Assembly (NCBI RefSeq): GCF_047948215.1
Contig: NC_134467.1
Location: forward strand, 38,934,520-38,998,519
DNA from: Lycorma delicatula
Taxonomy: Eukaryota > Arthropoda > Insecta > Hemiptera > Fulgoridae
DNA length: 64,000 bases
Direction of reading: 5' to 3'
Shown here: positions 51,205 through 61,319 of the stretch, one piece after another
Position numbering within the stretch: position 1 is the first letter of the stretch
Layout of the letters: every line of letters begins with the position of its first letter
Translations under genes and position numbers: made by a program
The notes under the pieces: generated by a model
Databases searched by the model: none
What the model saw: the letters and a program-made list of their open reading frames with translations, nothing else
Told to the model about the DNA's origin: nothing

Positions 51205-51801
51205 CTTTTTTTCCTGTTTAGCCTCCAGGAATGTCAGGTATTACTTCAGAGGATGAATGAGGATGATATGTATGAGTGTAGTCTTGTACAGTTCAAGGTC
51301 AACCTTTTCTGACCCACCGGGTTGGTCTAGTGGTGAACGCGTCTTCCCAAATCAGCTGATTTGGAAGTCGAGAGTTCCAGCGTTCAAGTCCTAGTAAAGC
51401 CAGCTATTTTTACATGGACTTGAATACTAGATCGTGGATACCGGTGTTCTTTGGTGGTTGGGTTTCAATTAACCACACATCTCAGGTATGGTCGAACTGA
51501 GAATGTACAAGACTACACTTCATTCACACTCATACATATCATCCTCATTCATCCTCTGAAGTATTATCTGAGCGGTAGTTACCGGACGCTAAACGGGAAA
51601 AAGAAAGAAAAAGAAGGTCAACCTTTTCTGAGATGTGTGGTTAATTGAAACCCAATCACCAAAGAACACCGGTATTCACAATCTAGCATTCAAATCCGTA
51701 TAAAAGTAACTGCCTTTACTAGGATTTGAACGTTAGAACTCTCGACTTCCAAATCAGCTGATTTGTGAGGACGCATTCACCACTAGACCAACCCAGTGGG
51801 T
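51205..51801 (-). mobile_element. Older SINE (minus), split by a younger SINE
   Basis: Halves at 51205-51294 and 51632-51801 make one minus-strand SINE. It is flanked by perfect 14-bp duplications TTATAAATATAATC at 51191-51204 and 51802-51815. Confidence 0.88.
51313..51613 (+). mobile_element. Younger full-length tRNA-derived SINE (plus)
   Basis: Begins CCCACCGGGTTGGTCTAGTG (A box GGTCTAGTGG), carries a B-box-like GTTCAAGTCC near 51382 and ends in an A/G-rich tail (GGAAAAAGAAAG). Perfect 18-bp target duplications AAGGTCAACCTTTTCTGA lie at 51295-51312 and 51614-51631. At 301 bp this is the reference copy for the family in the window. Short ORFs inside it are not genes. Confidence 0.92.
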
Positions 51802-52866
51802 TTATAAATATAATCTAACCAAACTTAACCTACACTCACTAGTCAAGGTTAGCGAGCAAAGCAAGCGCAGGTTACGTTTGGTTAGATTATATTTATAATT
51901 CATTTTCTTATTTCAATATAGCATTTCAGTGGCACCACCTATAAACTAACCAACTACAGCAGTAGATCACCAGCTACATTATTACAGAGTATCTTCAATA
52001 AAGAAGTTCCAAAACAAAAAATAGTAATAGAAGAATTCAAGAGAAAGACCAGTGATGTTTAAAATGTCTTGATACAAAAGGAAGGACAGGACCGCTGAGA
52101 AAAATATTCTATACTGGCCAAAATGAAAAAAAAAAGAAAAGACGTTTATAATTAATCTTCATTACAAACTGTTTTTTAACAAATTTTTTCTTCACCATTA
52201 ACCCTTATTTTCCAAAGACGTAGCAGATTTATTTTATAAAACTGTGATTAGTGTATCAAAAAATATTGTATGACGACAAAAAATAAGGAGTATTTAACAA
52301 TCTTAAATTATGAATTCAAACGGTTCAAAATTTAAAAAAATTGAAATATTGGATTCATTACAAACAGTAATATATTTTATAATAAATCCCATTTGGCTTT
52401 ATTAACTATGTAACTTGTAATAGACAGTTAAAACACACTCCTCAGACACACATGTTCAAATATAATGATACACAAGATACATCGAACTTTCCAAATGTAG
52501 AGACGTATGTCCAAAAAAGAAATAGCTGCCTAACAGCTAACACCAATACAGCACTGCAGATGGAAATCACCGGTAAAGGAAGAAATAAAAAAGGATAAAG
52601 AAAAAAGAGAAAAGGAATGTTAGATGCAGAATTAGTTTACAATCTTGCCCAGGATTACGGATGATTTAAATATGGTGTACTAACATTTCTGATCATAAAA
52701 TCCCAGCTGGCTTGATACCAGTTGTTGTTTAAGGCATATCAACATTTCAAGAATCAATAATATTGAGTTTATATATTATAAATTATAATATATTTATCTT
52801 AAGATAATTTTATTATGTTTACATAATTACAATTCTAAAATACAATGAAATTGTACGATGATAATT

Positions 52867-52868
52867 TT

Positions 52869-52904
<36 letters not shown>

Positions 52905-52912
52905 AAAGACGT
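52867..52912. repeat. TA microsatellite
   Basis: A run of TA dinucleotides with one shifted step. Confidence 0.9.
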
Positions 52913-53159
52913 TGAAAACATAACATTACAAACCCGTAAAACATTAATAACTGTATAATATAATATAAATGCGATATACATAAAACATTTTATGATAAAA
53001 CAAGGGGAAAATACTTGTACAAATTATCATAAAATATAACTACATCATTTAAACCGATATTATATAACAATAAAAGTCGCATTACATCAATTATTTTTCA
53101 TTCTTTTACAAAAATAAGATAAAATTATTATCACTATATAAAAAAATAATAATACTTAC

Positions 53160-53237
53160 GCTTTTTTAATATCTGATGTGCTAGCGTGTTTGTTAACTTC
53201 TAATATTTTGTAATAATCTACCATTGCTGAACTGGTT
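53160..53237 (-). CDS. mrj: DNAJB6-like J-protein, coding exon 1 (start codon)
   Basis: This exon holds the likely start of an Hsp40 co-chaperone that stimulates Hsp70 and, in the DNAJB6 family, suppresses protein aggregation. The minus strand shows an acceptor ending in CAG, 13 untranslated bases, then ATG at 53224-53222 opening with MVDYYKILEVNKHASTSDIK, the classic J-domain helix I start. The exon ends KK plus GC before a GTAAGT donor (phase 2), and joining to the exon at 48798 restores Ala-Tyr-Arg-Lys. The preceding bases look like 5' UTR, so at least one upstream exon is expected. The 13 bases before ATG contain no stop in frame with it, which matters for the presequence-like exon at 60.6 kb. 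The family assignment is confident. Confidence 0.93.
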
Positions 53238-53582
53238 CTGTAAAATAAAATAAAAGAAATAGATTAATATTATTATAAAAATTATAAATCTATACTGTAT
53301 ACAAAATCTATAGAAATATACTATACACATATACGACAGAGTTTCAAAAAGGTTTCATGGGATAGTAATCATATAAGGGAAATTATTACTTCATAAGTTG
53401 GCAACGCTTATGAATCAAAATTCTTGTTTACTCTTCAATAATATAGCAATAGCTCTCTTGTTTATACAAAGTTTTTTATCACAGTTCTAAACGACTATCA
53501 TAATAAAACAGCAAAGAAGTCACAAAGGTTAACATTTTTGTTTGTTAAAAAAAAATTATCACAAAATAATTATCATTGTTTG

Positions 53583-54610
53583 ATAATTCTTCTACTTCCA
53601 TAATACTTTCTCTTCCTATTTTTATTTTAAGTGATCTACATTACTTCTACTAACATTTCATTATTTTTGTTTTGTTCTTGTTTATTCTCATGCAGTAGAT
53701 CTTACATAGGACTTCTACGCCATTCATTGTTTCTTCTAACATTTTTACTCTCTGCTAGAAGTACTGTATCATCAGAAAATTGTAGCATTTTACATCTTGT
53801 ACTGTTACTTCCGGATCTAAATTGTTCTTTAACATCATTAACTGCTAGTTCTATGTAACGATTAAAAAGTAACAAGGGTAGAGAACATTCCAACCCCGTA
53901 GGGGGAAGACAACCGGTAACGTTACCGGTCCACCACACCACCCCCTCCATTCCGAGCCCTGAGTGGCTTTACTGGAGGTCATCTTTAGACCCTCTAACTT
54001 ATTACATCTCACAGTCATCGGTCAGGATGCCACCAATGAAAATGCCTCGGCAGACATTTTCATCAGTAAAATACATATCAAATTTCGCCTTCACATAGGC
54101 CTCAATCTTCTTATCCAATCTAACACGGAAGCGTGAACCCTGTACCTAGTCCAGATTTGACAGCATCGTTCGTGACTGTGAATGCCTCAGAAAATGAACG
54201 AGTTTAAAGTTAAATCATTGCTACATTCATACCAATCAAGACTATGTCTTACCCAACATGAGGAAAGTGAACATCCTTGACAGACTCCCTTTTTTGCTAC
54301 GGCTTCTTTCTTATGTTCTTCAAACATTATTGTTGCAGTTTCGTTCCAGTAAATGTTACTGACTGTTCTATCTCTATACTTAAACCCTAAAATTTTTAAA
54401 ATGCTGAACATTTTTTCTGGTTTACGTTATCAAATGCCTTTGCTAAGTATATAAACGCCATGTATGTCGGTTTGTTTTTCTTTAATCTTCTTTCTACTAC
54501 TAATCTGAGCATTAAAATTGGTTCCGTTGTCCATAAACATTTCCTGAAAACTAGACTGGTCTTCTCCAATACTTCTTACACTCTCCTCTCATTATAAGCC
54601 TGCTATACAT
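53583..54610 (-). mobile_element. RTE-like LINE (minus) with an inserted segment
   Basis: The minus strand reads NEWRRSPM and KMLQFSDDTVLLAESKN (the catalytic FADD has become FSDD), with RYIELAVNDVKEQFRSGSNS before it, and upstream GFKYRDRTVSNIYWNETATI and KKGVCQGCSLS. Between CSLS and the continuation (normally P-LLFN-YIEL) lie about 370 GC-richer bases (roughly 53890-54262) unrelated to the LINE. Same family as the copies at 25.8, 36.4 and 62.8 kb. Confidence 0.85.
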
Positions 54611-56140
54611 TTTATATTAAAAATATTACTGAATAAAAGTTTTATCATTTAATTAATTGACCGGTGATTTTAGATTTTTCATGGCTTATTTTTAAAAATA
54701 ACTCATATTTTAAATAACTTTGTGATTTTTGTTGAAGAATAAAAGAAAATACAAGAGTTCATTCTGAAAGTATTGCAGCTGAACAGTCTACTTTAAGGCT
54801 GGATGAATTCTTAAATAATTTTTTTATTTGCCAAAATATTGAATTTATCAAAATATGAATGTGAAATAATAAAAATAAATCTATTGACTATGAAGAATTA
54901 AAATAAAACACTTTTCCTTTAACTAATACACAAAAAAAAAAACAATACACAAAAAAAACAACACACAAAAAGAAACCCCGCTTTTACAACAAATCTTACA
55001 AAATAAAAACAAAGTTTATCAGAAATTTTAACTTTGGTGTGATACTGTAACATTTTATCAAAATAATTAGTGTATATTTATTTTATATTCTATTATAATA
55101 ATAGAATAATTTTAAATTTATATTACAATTACTACTTAAATTAAAATACTTAAAACGATCGACACACATTAATCTGGTTACAATGAGATACTACTGTATA
55201 AATAAATACAAATTTCTAAACTAAATAAGAACGTCATTTCTTCAATCAAATACAACAATGATATAAAACAAAAATGTAATAGATGAAGCCTGATACAGAA
55301 ACCACACACAGCTGTACTCTCATCCTTGTTCATGTAATCAATATCGCTTGTTAATATATAAAGACTGCGACCCGCAAGACCAGTAAGCAATATGGATTTA
55401 TGATTCGAGGAAAATATCAAATGTTGTTAGTGTAAAAATACAATTTGGCCAGGATTAGAAATTATCAACTTTCTGCAGCAGAAGATTAGCTCAACACTAA
55501 ACATCTGCACCATTTTAACATAAATATTTAAGTCCAAATTTTTTAAAGTTTGTTACTGAAATTAAAAAAAAAAATTAACCAAAACTGATTAATTACATAC
55601 TTTGGAAAAATCACATATAGCAGCAAAATTAGTATGCATAAAAATTATAATGAAAATCATTAACCATTACTGTAATGCAATGGTTTAAGGTCTTTCAACA
55701 AACATCAGATTGCACAACTTGCAACTGAAACTACAAATAATTTAACAAAGAGAAAAATACACATACATTTTTGGATTTATGTACAATTGTGGATTCACAA
55801 AAAAAAAAAATCACACTTTTCTGATTAATAAAAAGTTGTAAACCACCAACCCTTTTTTTTTATAAACCATAAAATGTATTAAAAAAAATCTTATGTGGAC
55901 ATGACACCACAACACTTTCTTCCTTGTACACCTATTAAATTATACATAAACATTTTTTTTTTAAATGTTCATAAAATTTTATTTCATTAATAATTTCTGA
56001 TATTTTTTAATATTTTTATTATTGAATAATTATTTATTGTAAAAACCTTTTTACAATTACAACTTAATAATTATTAAAAATAAAATATATTTAAACAAAA
56101 AAAAAAAAAAAAAATATATATATGTATATGAAGTCTGATT
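54611..56140. other. AT-rich 5' intron region, no gene
   Basis: No reading frame or repeat terminus was recognised. A poly-A run lies near 56098-56114. Confidence 0.4.
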
Positions 56141-56149
56141 TGAACCGAT

Positions 56150-56475
56150 GTGCCTTCCCCTTGTAAGATCCAAATATTTCATTAATTAAAATTTCGTTTG
56201 GCTATAACTCTGGAACCAATGAAAATAATTACCACTTAGATATATCATTGAAAAGCTCTCAATAAGGGCTTACTACTGCAATTAAAAAAATTCTAAAATC
56301 CAAAATGTTTGGATTTTAAGCTTTTTTTGGACACTTTTGATCGGTCCATCGTATAGACATCACTTCAAAACTAGTCAAAATGGATTCAGGGATGGTCAAA
56401 ATGGATATTTCCGTTGAAATTTAAAAACCGAAATTTTTCGCTGTCACAATACTTAATATAACAAGGATGTAAAAA
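56150..56475 (-). repeat. Dispersed repeat shared with 63.9-64.0 kb
   Basis: Bases 56395-56455 contain GATATTTCCGTTGAAATTTA, then AAACCGAAATTTTTCGC and TCACAATACTT, matching the reverse complement of 63940-64000 almost base for base. The remaining bases lack a partner within the window. Confidence 0.6.
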
Positions 56476-56897
56476 ATGATTATCCTATTTTCTCCGCTAA
56501 AACACATTTATAGTTTCTTCGCTTTTGCCGATACTTTTAATTACAAAATATTAATAAAAAAAAAATATATATTTATATAAACTCAAAATAACAAGGGGGA
56601 GTTATATACCCGTTAAATATAAACAATAAAAAACCTTTTTTTACGAGTAATATATTAATAAAATAAACAAATACTTAAAAATAATAAATAAATAAATAAA
56701 AATAAAAACTCACTTCATTACAAATAGTAGTATGTACAGTACGTGAAAAATCAATAATTACACAACACAAATAAAAAAAAAATTTTTAAATTATAAATTT
56801 ATATATATAAATATAAAAAAAAAATAAATAAAATTCCGTTATACAGCGAAATAAGTAATACAACAAAAGGACACTCAATTGTATATTATACACTCAC

Positions 56898-57010
56898 TCA
56901 AGGAAAAAGGCAAACGAACTATAACGTATAAGCAGCAAGAGAAAACTAACTGGACCGAATTCTATCCGACAATACCTTGTCCTCAGTCACGCTGCGATTG
57001 TATAGTTACT
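56898..57010 (-). promoter_or_regulatory. mrj: Possible 5' untranslated first exon / promoter of mrj
   Basis: On the minus strand a GTGAGT donor at 56897-56892 ends a stretch of about 100 bases that is richer in GC than the surrounding poly-A/T DNA. It lies about 3.7 kb upstream of the exon carrying the ATG, whose own 13 leading bases imply an upstream leader exon. No TATA box or other firm core promoter element can be claimed. The 3' limit is set by the donor; the transcription start is a guess. Confidence 0.25.
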
Positions 57011-57110
57011 GTGTGCATATGTGTTATTAACCCACACACACACTACACTACACAATAATAATTACAACAAGAGAAAAAAAAAGAACCTAGATGTGCACAT
57101 TGAGGTTTTA

Positions 57111-57330
57111 GACATAGAATGACTCAACCCACGTTACTGAGTGTGTGTGTGTTTTTTGTTCGAACGTATACCTCTGTAATACGTGGGCAATAAAATAAGT
57201 AACTTGAATAAAAAAAAAAAATTATACATTTATAAAATACAGTACATAAAGAATACAAAACGTGGGACTTTGTGGGCAACAGCAAGTCCATAAGTTAACA
57301 AGATCCTGCTAATATAAGAGAAAAATTATG
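57111..57330 (+). repeat. Direct repeat, copy 1
   Basis: Shares AGAATGACTCAACCCA, then TATACCTCTGTAATACGTGG, AATAAAATAAGTAACTTGAA and TTATACATTTATAAAA with 58277-58470. Both copies contain a TG-rich microsatellite of different length. Confidence 0.85.
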
Positions 57331-57439
57331 TACTTATAATAATAATAATACAAATTACAAATTATTTTTATAGTTTACTAATGTTAGATTACATTACAAG
57401 CTTCAGTGACCACTTTATTAAAAAATAATTCACGAAATA

Positions 57440-58160
57440 ATGAAAAAAAAAAAAAGAAGAGGTCTGTTCAGAAAATTAGCGAACTTTTTTAAATTCGTTT
57501 TAAGATTATTTATCCTTGTCTCCTTCAAAATACTCCCCTCACTATTTACATACTTTTCCACCGGTGTTTCCACATCGCGAAGCAGTCCTAGATACCATAA
57601 TTTGAAATGGTCTTTCAGGTCCGTGACGAATTTGCTTTAACGTCATCAATAATCTCAAAACGGCGTCCTTTTATCACCGATTTTAATTTCGGAGATAAGA
57701 AAAAATCGCAAGGAGCCCAAGTCTGACGGAATCGGGAGGCTGAAAGAGAACAGTAATCTGATTTTTGACACAGGTGAAAATTGACAAAGCTGAATGTGGG
57801 GGGCGGGCGGTTGAAGGAACCATAAGTTGTCTCGCCAAAAACTATGGTCTCTTTTTACGGATTTTTTGACAACCGTTGTATAAAACGGCATGATAGTACG
57901 CACGCACGGTTAACTGTTTCACCTTGAGGCAAGAATTCAAAATGCATAATTTTATTAAAATTGAAAAAAAACCCCTTTCGGCACGTCGTAAGGCGGAGGT
58001 AGATTTCACCAGTCCTAAATAGGGGATACAAAAAAATTTCCATCTTAAAAAAACTTCAAATTTACTCAATACGACAATGGTTGCATGTGAAAACACGATA
58101 ACAACATTTTGGTCATCCCTTGCCGTAAGGGTTGGTGTCATATCAAAAATTATTTCAAAG
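57440..58160 (-). mobile_element. mariner transposase relic (minus)
   Basis: The minus strand reads FFFNFNKIMHFEFLPQGETV (FFD--GIVH-EFVPQGQTVN), then AYYHAVL, and after frame changes TWAPCDFFLSPKLKSVIKGR (third Asp region) and RRFEIIDDVKANSS, then MWKHRWKSM. At least three frameshifts and the loss of the HDNAPAH block show it is dead. Confidence 0.78.
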
Positions 58161-58276
58161 GTTTTAGGTAATACGTAGAGGACTAACGTCCATTTTAAAG
58201 TGATTCGATATTGTGCCTATTAAAGGAGGTATGATTCTTTTTTGTCTTTTCTATTTCAACCCCCTTGGGCTTTTAG

Positions 58277-58470
58277 ATAGAATGACTCAACCCATGTTAT
58301 TGTGATTTTGTGCGTGCGTGTGTGTGTTATTGTTCGAGCGTATACCTCTGTAATACGTGGGTATAAAATAAGTAACTTGAATAAGAAAAAAAAATATTAT
58401 ACATTTATAAAAACCTGGTGAGCAACAGGTCCAAAAAAGTTAACAAAATCGGGTAGGGAGTTTTTTAAAA
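58277..58470 (+). repeat. Direct repeat, copy 2
   Basis: Second copy of the segment at 57111-57330. The two enclose the mariner relic. Confidence 0.85.
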
Positions 58471-58489
58471 CCCCTACGCCAGGGGTCGG

Positions 58490-59166
58490 CAACCTTACGA
58501 GTAAAAAATTACAATTTACAAAATTTCAAAGTTTTTTTAAAGAGCCACAAAAGGTTTTCGAAAATAGGTTTATTAAATGACAATTTATAGGTACTTACAC
58601 TTATAATTATTATTTTAACTCTAGTTTTTAAATAATAAAAGCTATAAAATAGATAAATAATAAAATAGGTAATTTAATAAATATATATTTTAATACAAAA
58701 ACACTTTCGCGGTAATATCCAACAGTAGTACTTCTTGTATAATATGTATTTTAAAAATATAATACTTATTATGTTACCTATCTTTACTTCGGTTTTTTCA
58801 TTATTATTATTATATATATGTACATACATAATAACTTTGAGAAGATAATTCGCTTCTAACTCTTTTACTTGAAATAACAAACTGTACGTCACAGCCAAAG
58901 CACTGGTGAAGACGCCAAATTGTATTGCGTCGAAAGCGAATTAAAACGTACATAGAAACATCCGACGACGGCGACGACGCGTGTCACGGGTGAGGGGTGC
59001 GGTGAAAAGCGAGTAGAAGAGGCAAAGCGATAGAATCGGTGTCTAATCCTCGTTAATCGATTCAGAACGATTTTTAATTTTTTTTTTTGCGAATGGAACT
59101 AAAGAGCCGCAGCTTCACATCCAAAGAGCCGCATGTGGCTCGCGAGTCGCAAGTTGCCGACCCCTG
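58490..59166. mobile_element. hAT MITE with 8-bp target duplication
   Basis: The ends are CAGGGGTCGGCAACCTTACG and, inverted, CAGGGGTCGGCAACTTGCGA, a widespread hAT terminus. The flanks CCCTACGC (58482-58489) and CCCTAGGC (59167-59174) agree at 7 of 8. At 677 bp with no coding capacity it is a non-autonomous element; AAAGAGCC motifs recur near both ends. Confidence 0.92.
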
Positions 59167-59579
59167 CCCTAGGCCAACAGTTTAACACCAAAAAAACTTT
59201 ACGCCCTTAAACAAAAGTAGTACGAACTTTTTAACGAATTCGATATTTGAGGTAATAAAAAAGTTATAACCATATTTCGTTCTTTTCGAAAAAGACCAAC
59301 CCCCACCATGGTTCGATTTTGGCCATAAAAGAACTCGACCGTGATTTTTGAGGAACAATTTAAAAGTGATTGGTGCAAAATTACGGCAGTTATTGTGTCT
59401 ACAAGAAAGTAAAATATATATATATATATAAACTTTTGAACTGACGGTGGTTTTGGGGTCTGGGGGATGTGAAACGCGAAGATATGTCGTAATTTTTCGG
59501 AAGTCGAATTATGGTACCCATTACAATAGGTAGCTTTCTTATGAAATCTACCTAACAGAGAACATCACTTTGACATCGA

Positions 59580-60070
59580 ATCAAGACTGACATGTCTCGG
59601 GGAGTGGAGATCCTTTGACGAACTTCTATGATGATTAAACTTTTATCTTAGCCTTAAACATTCCTTTACATGAATGTTTCATCGTCATCGGTTGGTTCAA
59701 GAAGATGCCGAGACAAACTTCCACACGATGTTCTTTCTGCTGTTCGTCCATCAACCGAGAAACTTTGCTGCGACTCGATGGATGTTCAATTTTTCGATCA
59801 TAATATCAATGCATAGTTCTATTAAGATGCTAACCTCTTCTGCAAGTTTTCTTGACAGTCAATCGGCGATTTGCATGCACTAAAATCGTTGATTTTCTGA
59901 ACGCGGCAGTCATCAGTTGAAGTCGAAGACCTTTCTGGTCGAGGGTCATTTTCGATTGACTGACGACCACCTGTAAATCGTGAAAACCATTCGTGACGAT
60001 CCAGAACATCATCTCCGTAAGCTTGTTTCAAAAGTCCAAACATTTCTGTGAAAGTTTTACGCAAAATTTT
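59580..60070 (-). mobile_element. mariner transposase N-terminal relic (minus)
   Basis: The minus strand reads KTFTEMFGLLKQAYGDDVLD, RHEWFSRFTGGRQSIENDPR and PERSSTSTDD, the first HTH and linker of SETMAR-type mariner transposases, followed by VQKINDFSACKSPIDCQENL. After that the frame is lost. No catalytic block can be read confidently. Confidence 0.78.
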
Positions 60071-60455
60071 ACGTTATATCCTTTGCTTCCGAAAACACTT
60101 AATTAAAAGACGTTGCACTCAAATAATAATAATAATAACAGGAAAACTAAACGAGATATCAACAATCCAAGAAAATTTGGTTACAGAGAAGGTTATGCGG
60201 AACACAGTCTTGCCAATTACACGTGACTAAATATCTCCGCATTGGCGGGTAATTAAAAAAGTTCCGTTATTTTTTGAACAGACTTCGCATATATTTACTG
60301 TTACCGGTTTCAGAAAGAAAGGAACTTTATAAAATTAGGGTGTATATATAACAACTAAAAAATAAATATATATATATATATAACTAAAATAAATTATATT
60401 TTAATAAAAGAAAAATTAATAAATGAAATGTAAATTAAAAATTAAACACACGTAC

Positions 60456-60601
60456 GAGTTGACAGCATAACATCTCTTAGCAAAACCTGATTGACTCAAT
60501 TTAAGCTGCGGCGGTAAACTGTTATACAAAATCCTTTCGTAATTATCAAAAATTCCTTTTTTTGTTACATTGACAAAACGATTCAGACACTGTCGCAACA
60601 T
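60456..60601 (-). CDS. Mitochondrial-presequence-like first exon, gene uncertain
   Basis: An ATG at 60601-60599 opens 48 codons beginning MLRQCLNRFVNVTKKGIF and ending LSQSGFAKRCYAVN. The segment is rich in Arg/Lys, Leu, Phe and Ser with few acids, and KRCYA resembles a mitochondrial processing site. It is less AT-rich than its surroundings. After TC comes GTACGT, a possible donor in phase 2. Joining this to the mrj exon starting at 53237 gives an open frame, N-S-T-S-S-A-M-V-D-Y-Y-K, running into the J domain. A second possible donor 4 bases further (GTGTGT) would not keep frame. It could instead be the first exon of an unrelated minus-strand mitochondrial gene. The presequence look is seen; the fusion is inference. 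Confidence 0.4.
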
Positions 60602-60809
60602 ACTTTTTATCTTTTTTTTTTTTTTTTTGCGTCAGTCAACTGTAACGTACCGCTAACACATCAGCCGAAGTCAATCCTGGATAATTGCATTAAAAAAAAA
60701 TTGAATTAATAAAGAAAAATTATTATAAATTAATTATAAAATATTAAATAGGGTGTAAAAAAAAAAATTATCTGGGTTTTAAAGTTATCTCTTAATTTTC
60801 ATTACAATG

Positions 60810-61090
60810 TATCGACAGATAAAAAGAAAAAGTTAACTTCAGTTTCACCATACAAGAATTCAACGTGAGCATCTTTCGACACACAAAATACCGATAGGAA
60901 AATTCATCCCATAGTTTAATCTGAATTTCTGGAATAATGAAGAGACAATTCGGTGCCTCAAATCGGGTAGGTAGCGAAGGCACATATCTTTAAAACGAAC
61001 CCAAATAAAAAAAAATACAAGGGATCAAGATCGGATGACCTTGAAGGCCATATCTTTATAAGATCCAGCAGCGGGAAAAACATTCAACCG
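60810..61090 (-). mobile_element. IS630-type transposase C-terminal relic (minus)
   Basis: Frame pieces on the minus strand give FKDMCLRYLPDLRHRI and then, shifted, IKLWDEFSYRYFVCRKM, resembling the W-EL-YRLDVCR block close to the C-terminus. The WP-RSPDL-PLDFF block is only faintly visible near 61020-61060. Confidence 0.5.
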
Positions 61091-61129
61091 ATCCCGTACA
61101 AAGTGATGCCAGTAAGGAAGTATATTCTG

Positions 61130-61310
61130 ACATCTATCTGTGAGAATAAATTTTATTCTGAGATTTTTTTCCCGTAGGATGGACATCATTTTAATAGCAT
61201 TCGTATAGATTTTTGAATTTTATTTTCGCTTCGTCTATATCTTTTGAAAAAATTAAAATATCGTCTGTGAAAGCTAATAGAGATAAATATTCATGAATTT
61301 TAAAGTTCTG
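61130..61310 (-). mobile_element. LINE reverse transcriptase scrap (minus)
   Basis: The minus strand reads LYSLAFTDDILIFSKDIDEA followed by KIKFKNLYEC, matching the catalytic LAYADDL-I-SKD-DEA block of non-LTR reverse transcriptases with the conserved Ala changed to Thr. Nothing else of the element is recognisable. Confidence 0.55.
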
Positions 61311-61319
61311 TGGCCATTT

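Larger units (their letters stand above)
51103..51981. mobile_element. Foldback MITE interrupted by SINEs
   Basis: The left part (51103-51200) and right part (51816-51981) are inverted copies: TAATGTAG, then GGTGATCTA, GGTGCCACTGAAA(C/T), and CTATATTGAAATAA all recur inverted. Without the inserted SINEs the element would be roughly 270 bp with arms approaching 100 bp. No transposase match. Confidence 0.75.
48799..53159 (-). other. mrj: mrj intron between exons 1 and 2 (4.4 kb)
   Basis: The intron runs from GTAAGT to TTCCAG on the minus strand. 48985-49560 is a repeat-like stretch that may be a Helitron end. 51103-51981 is a nest of three repeats. 49570-51100 and 51990-53155 show no gene, apart from a TA microsatellite at about 52868-52910. 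Confidence 0.85.

Noticed and set aside
57655..58141. Three separate small proteins on the minus strand
   Set aside because: They are overlapping frames of one frameshifted mariner transposase; the motifs continue from one frame to the next.
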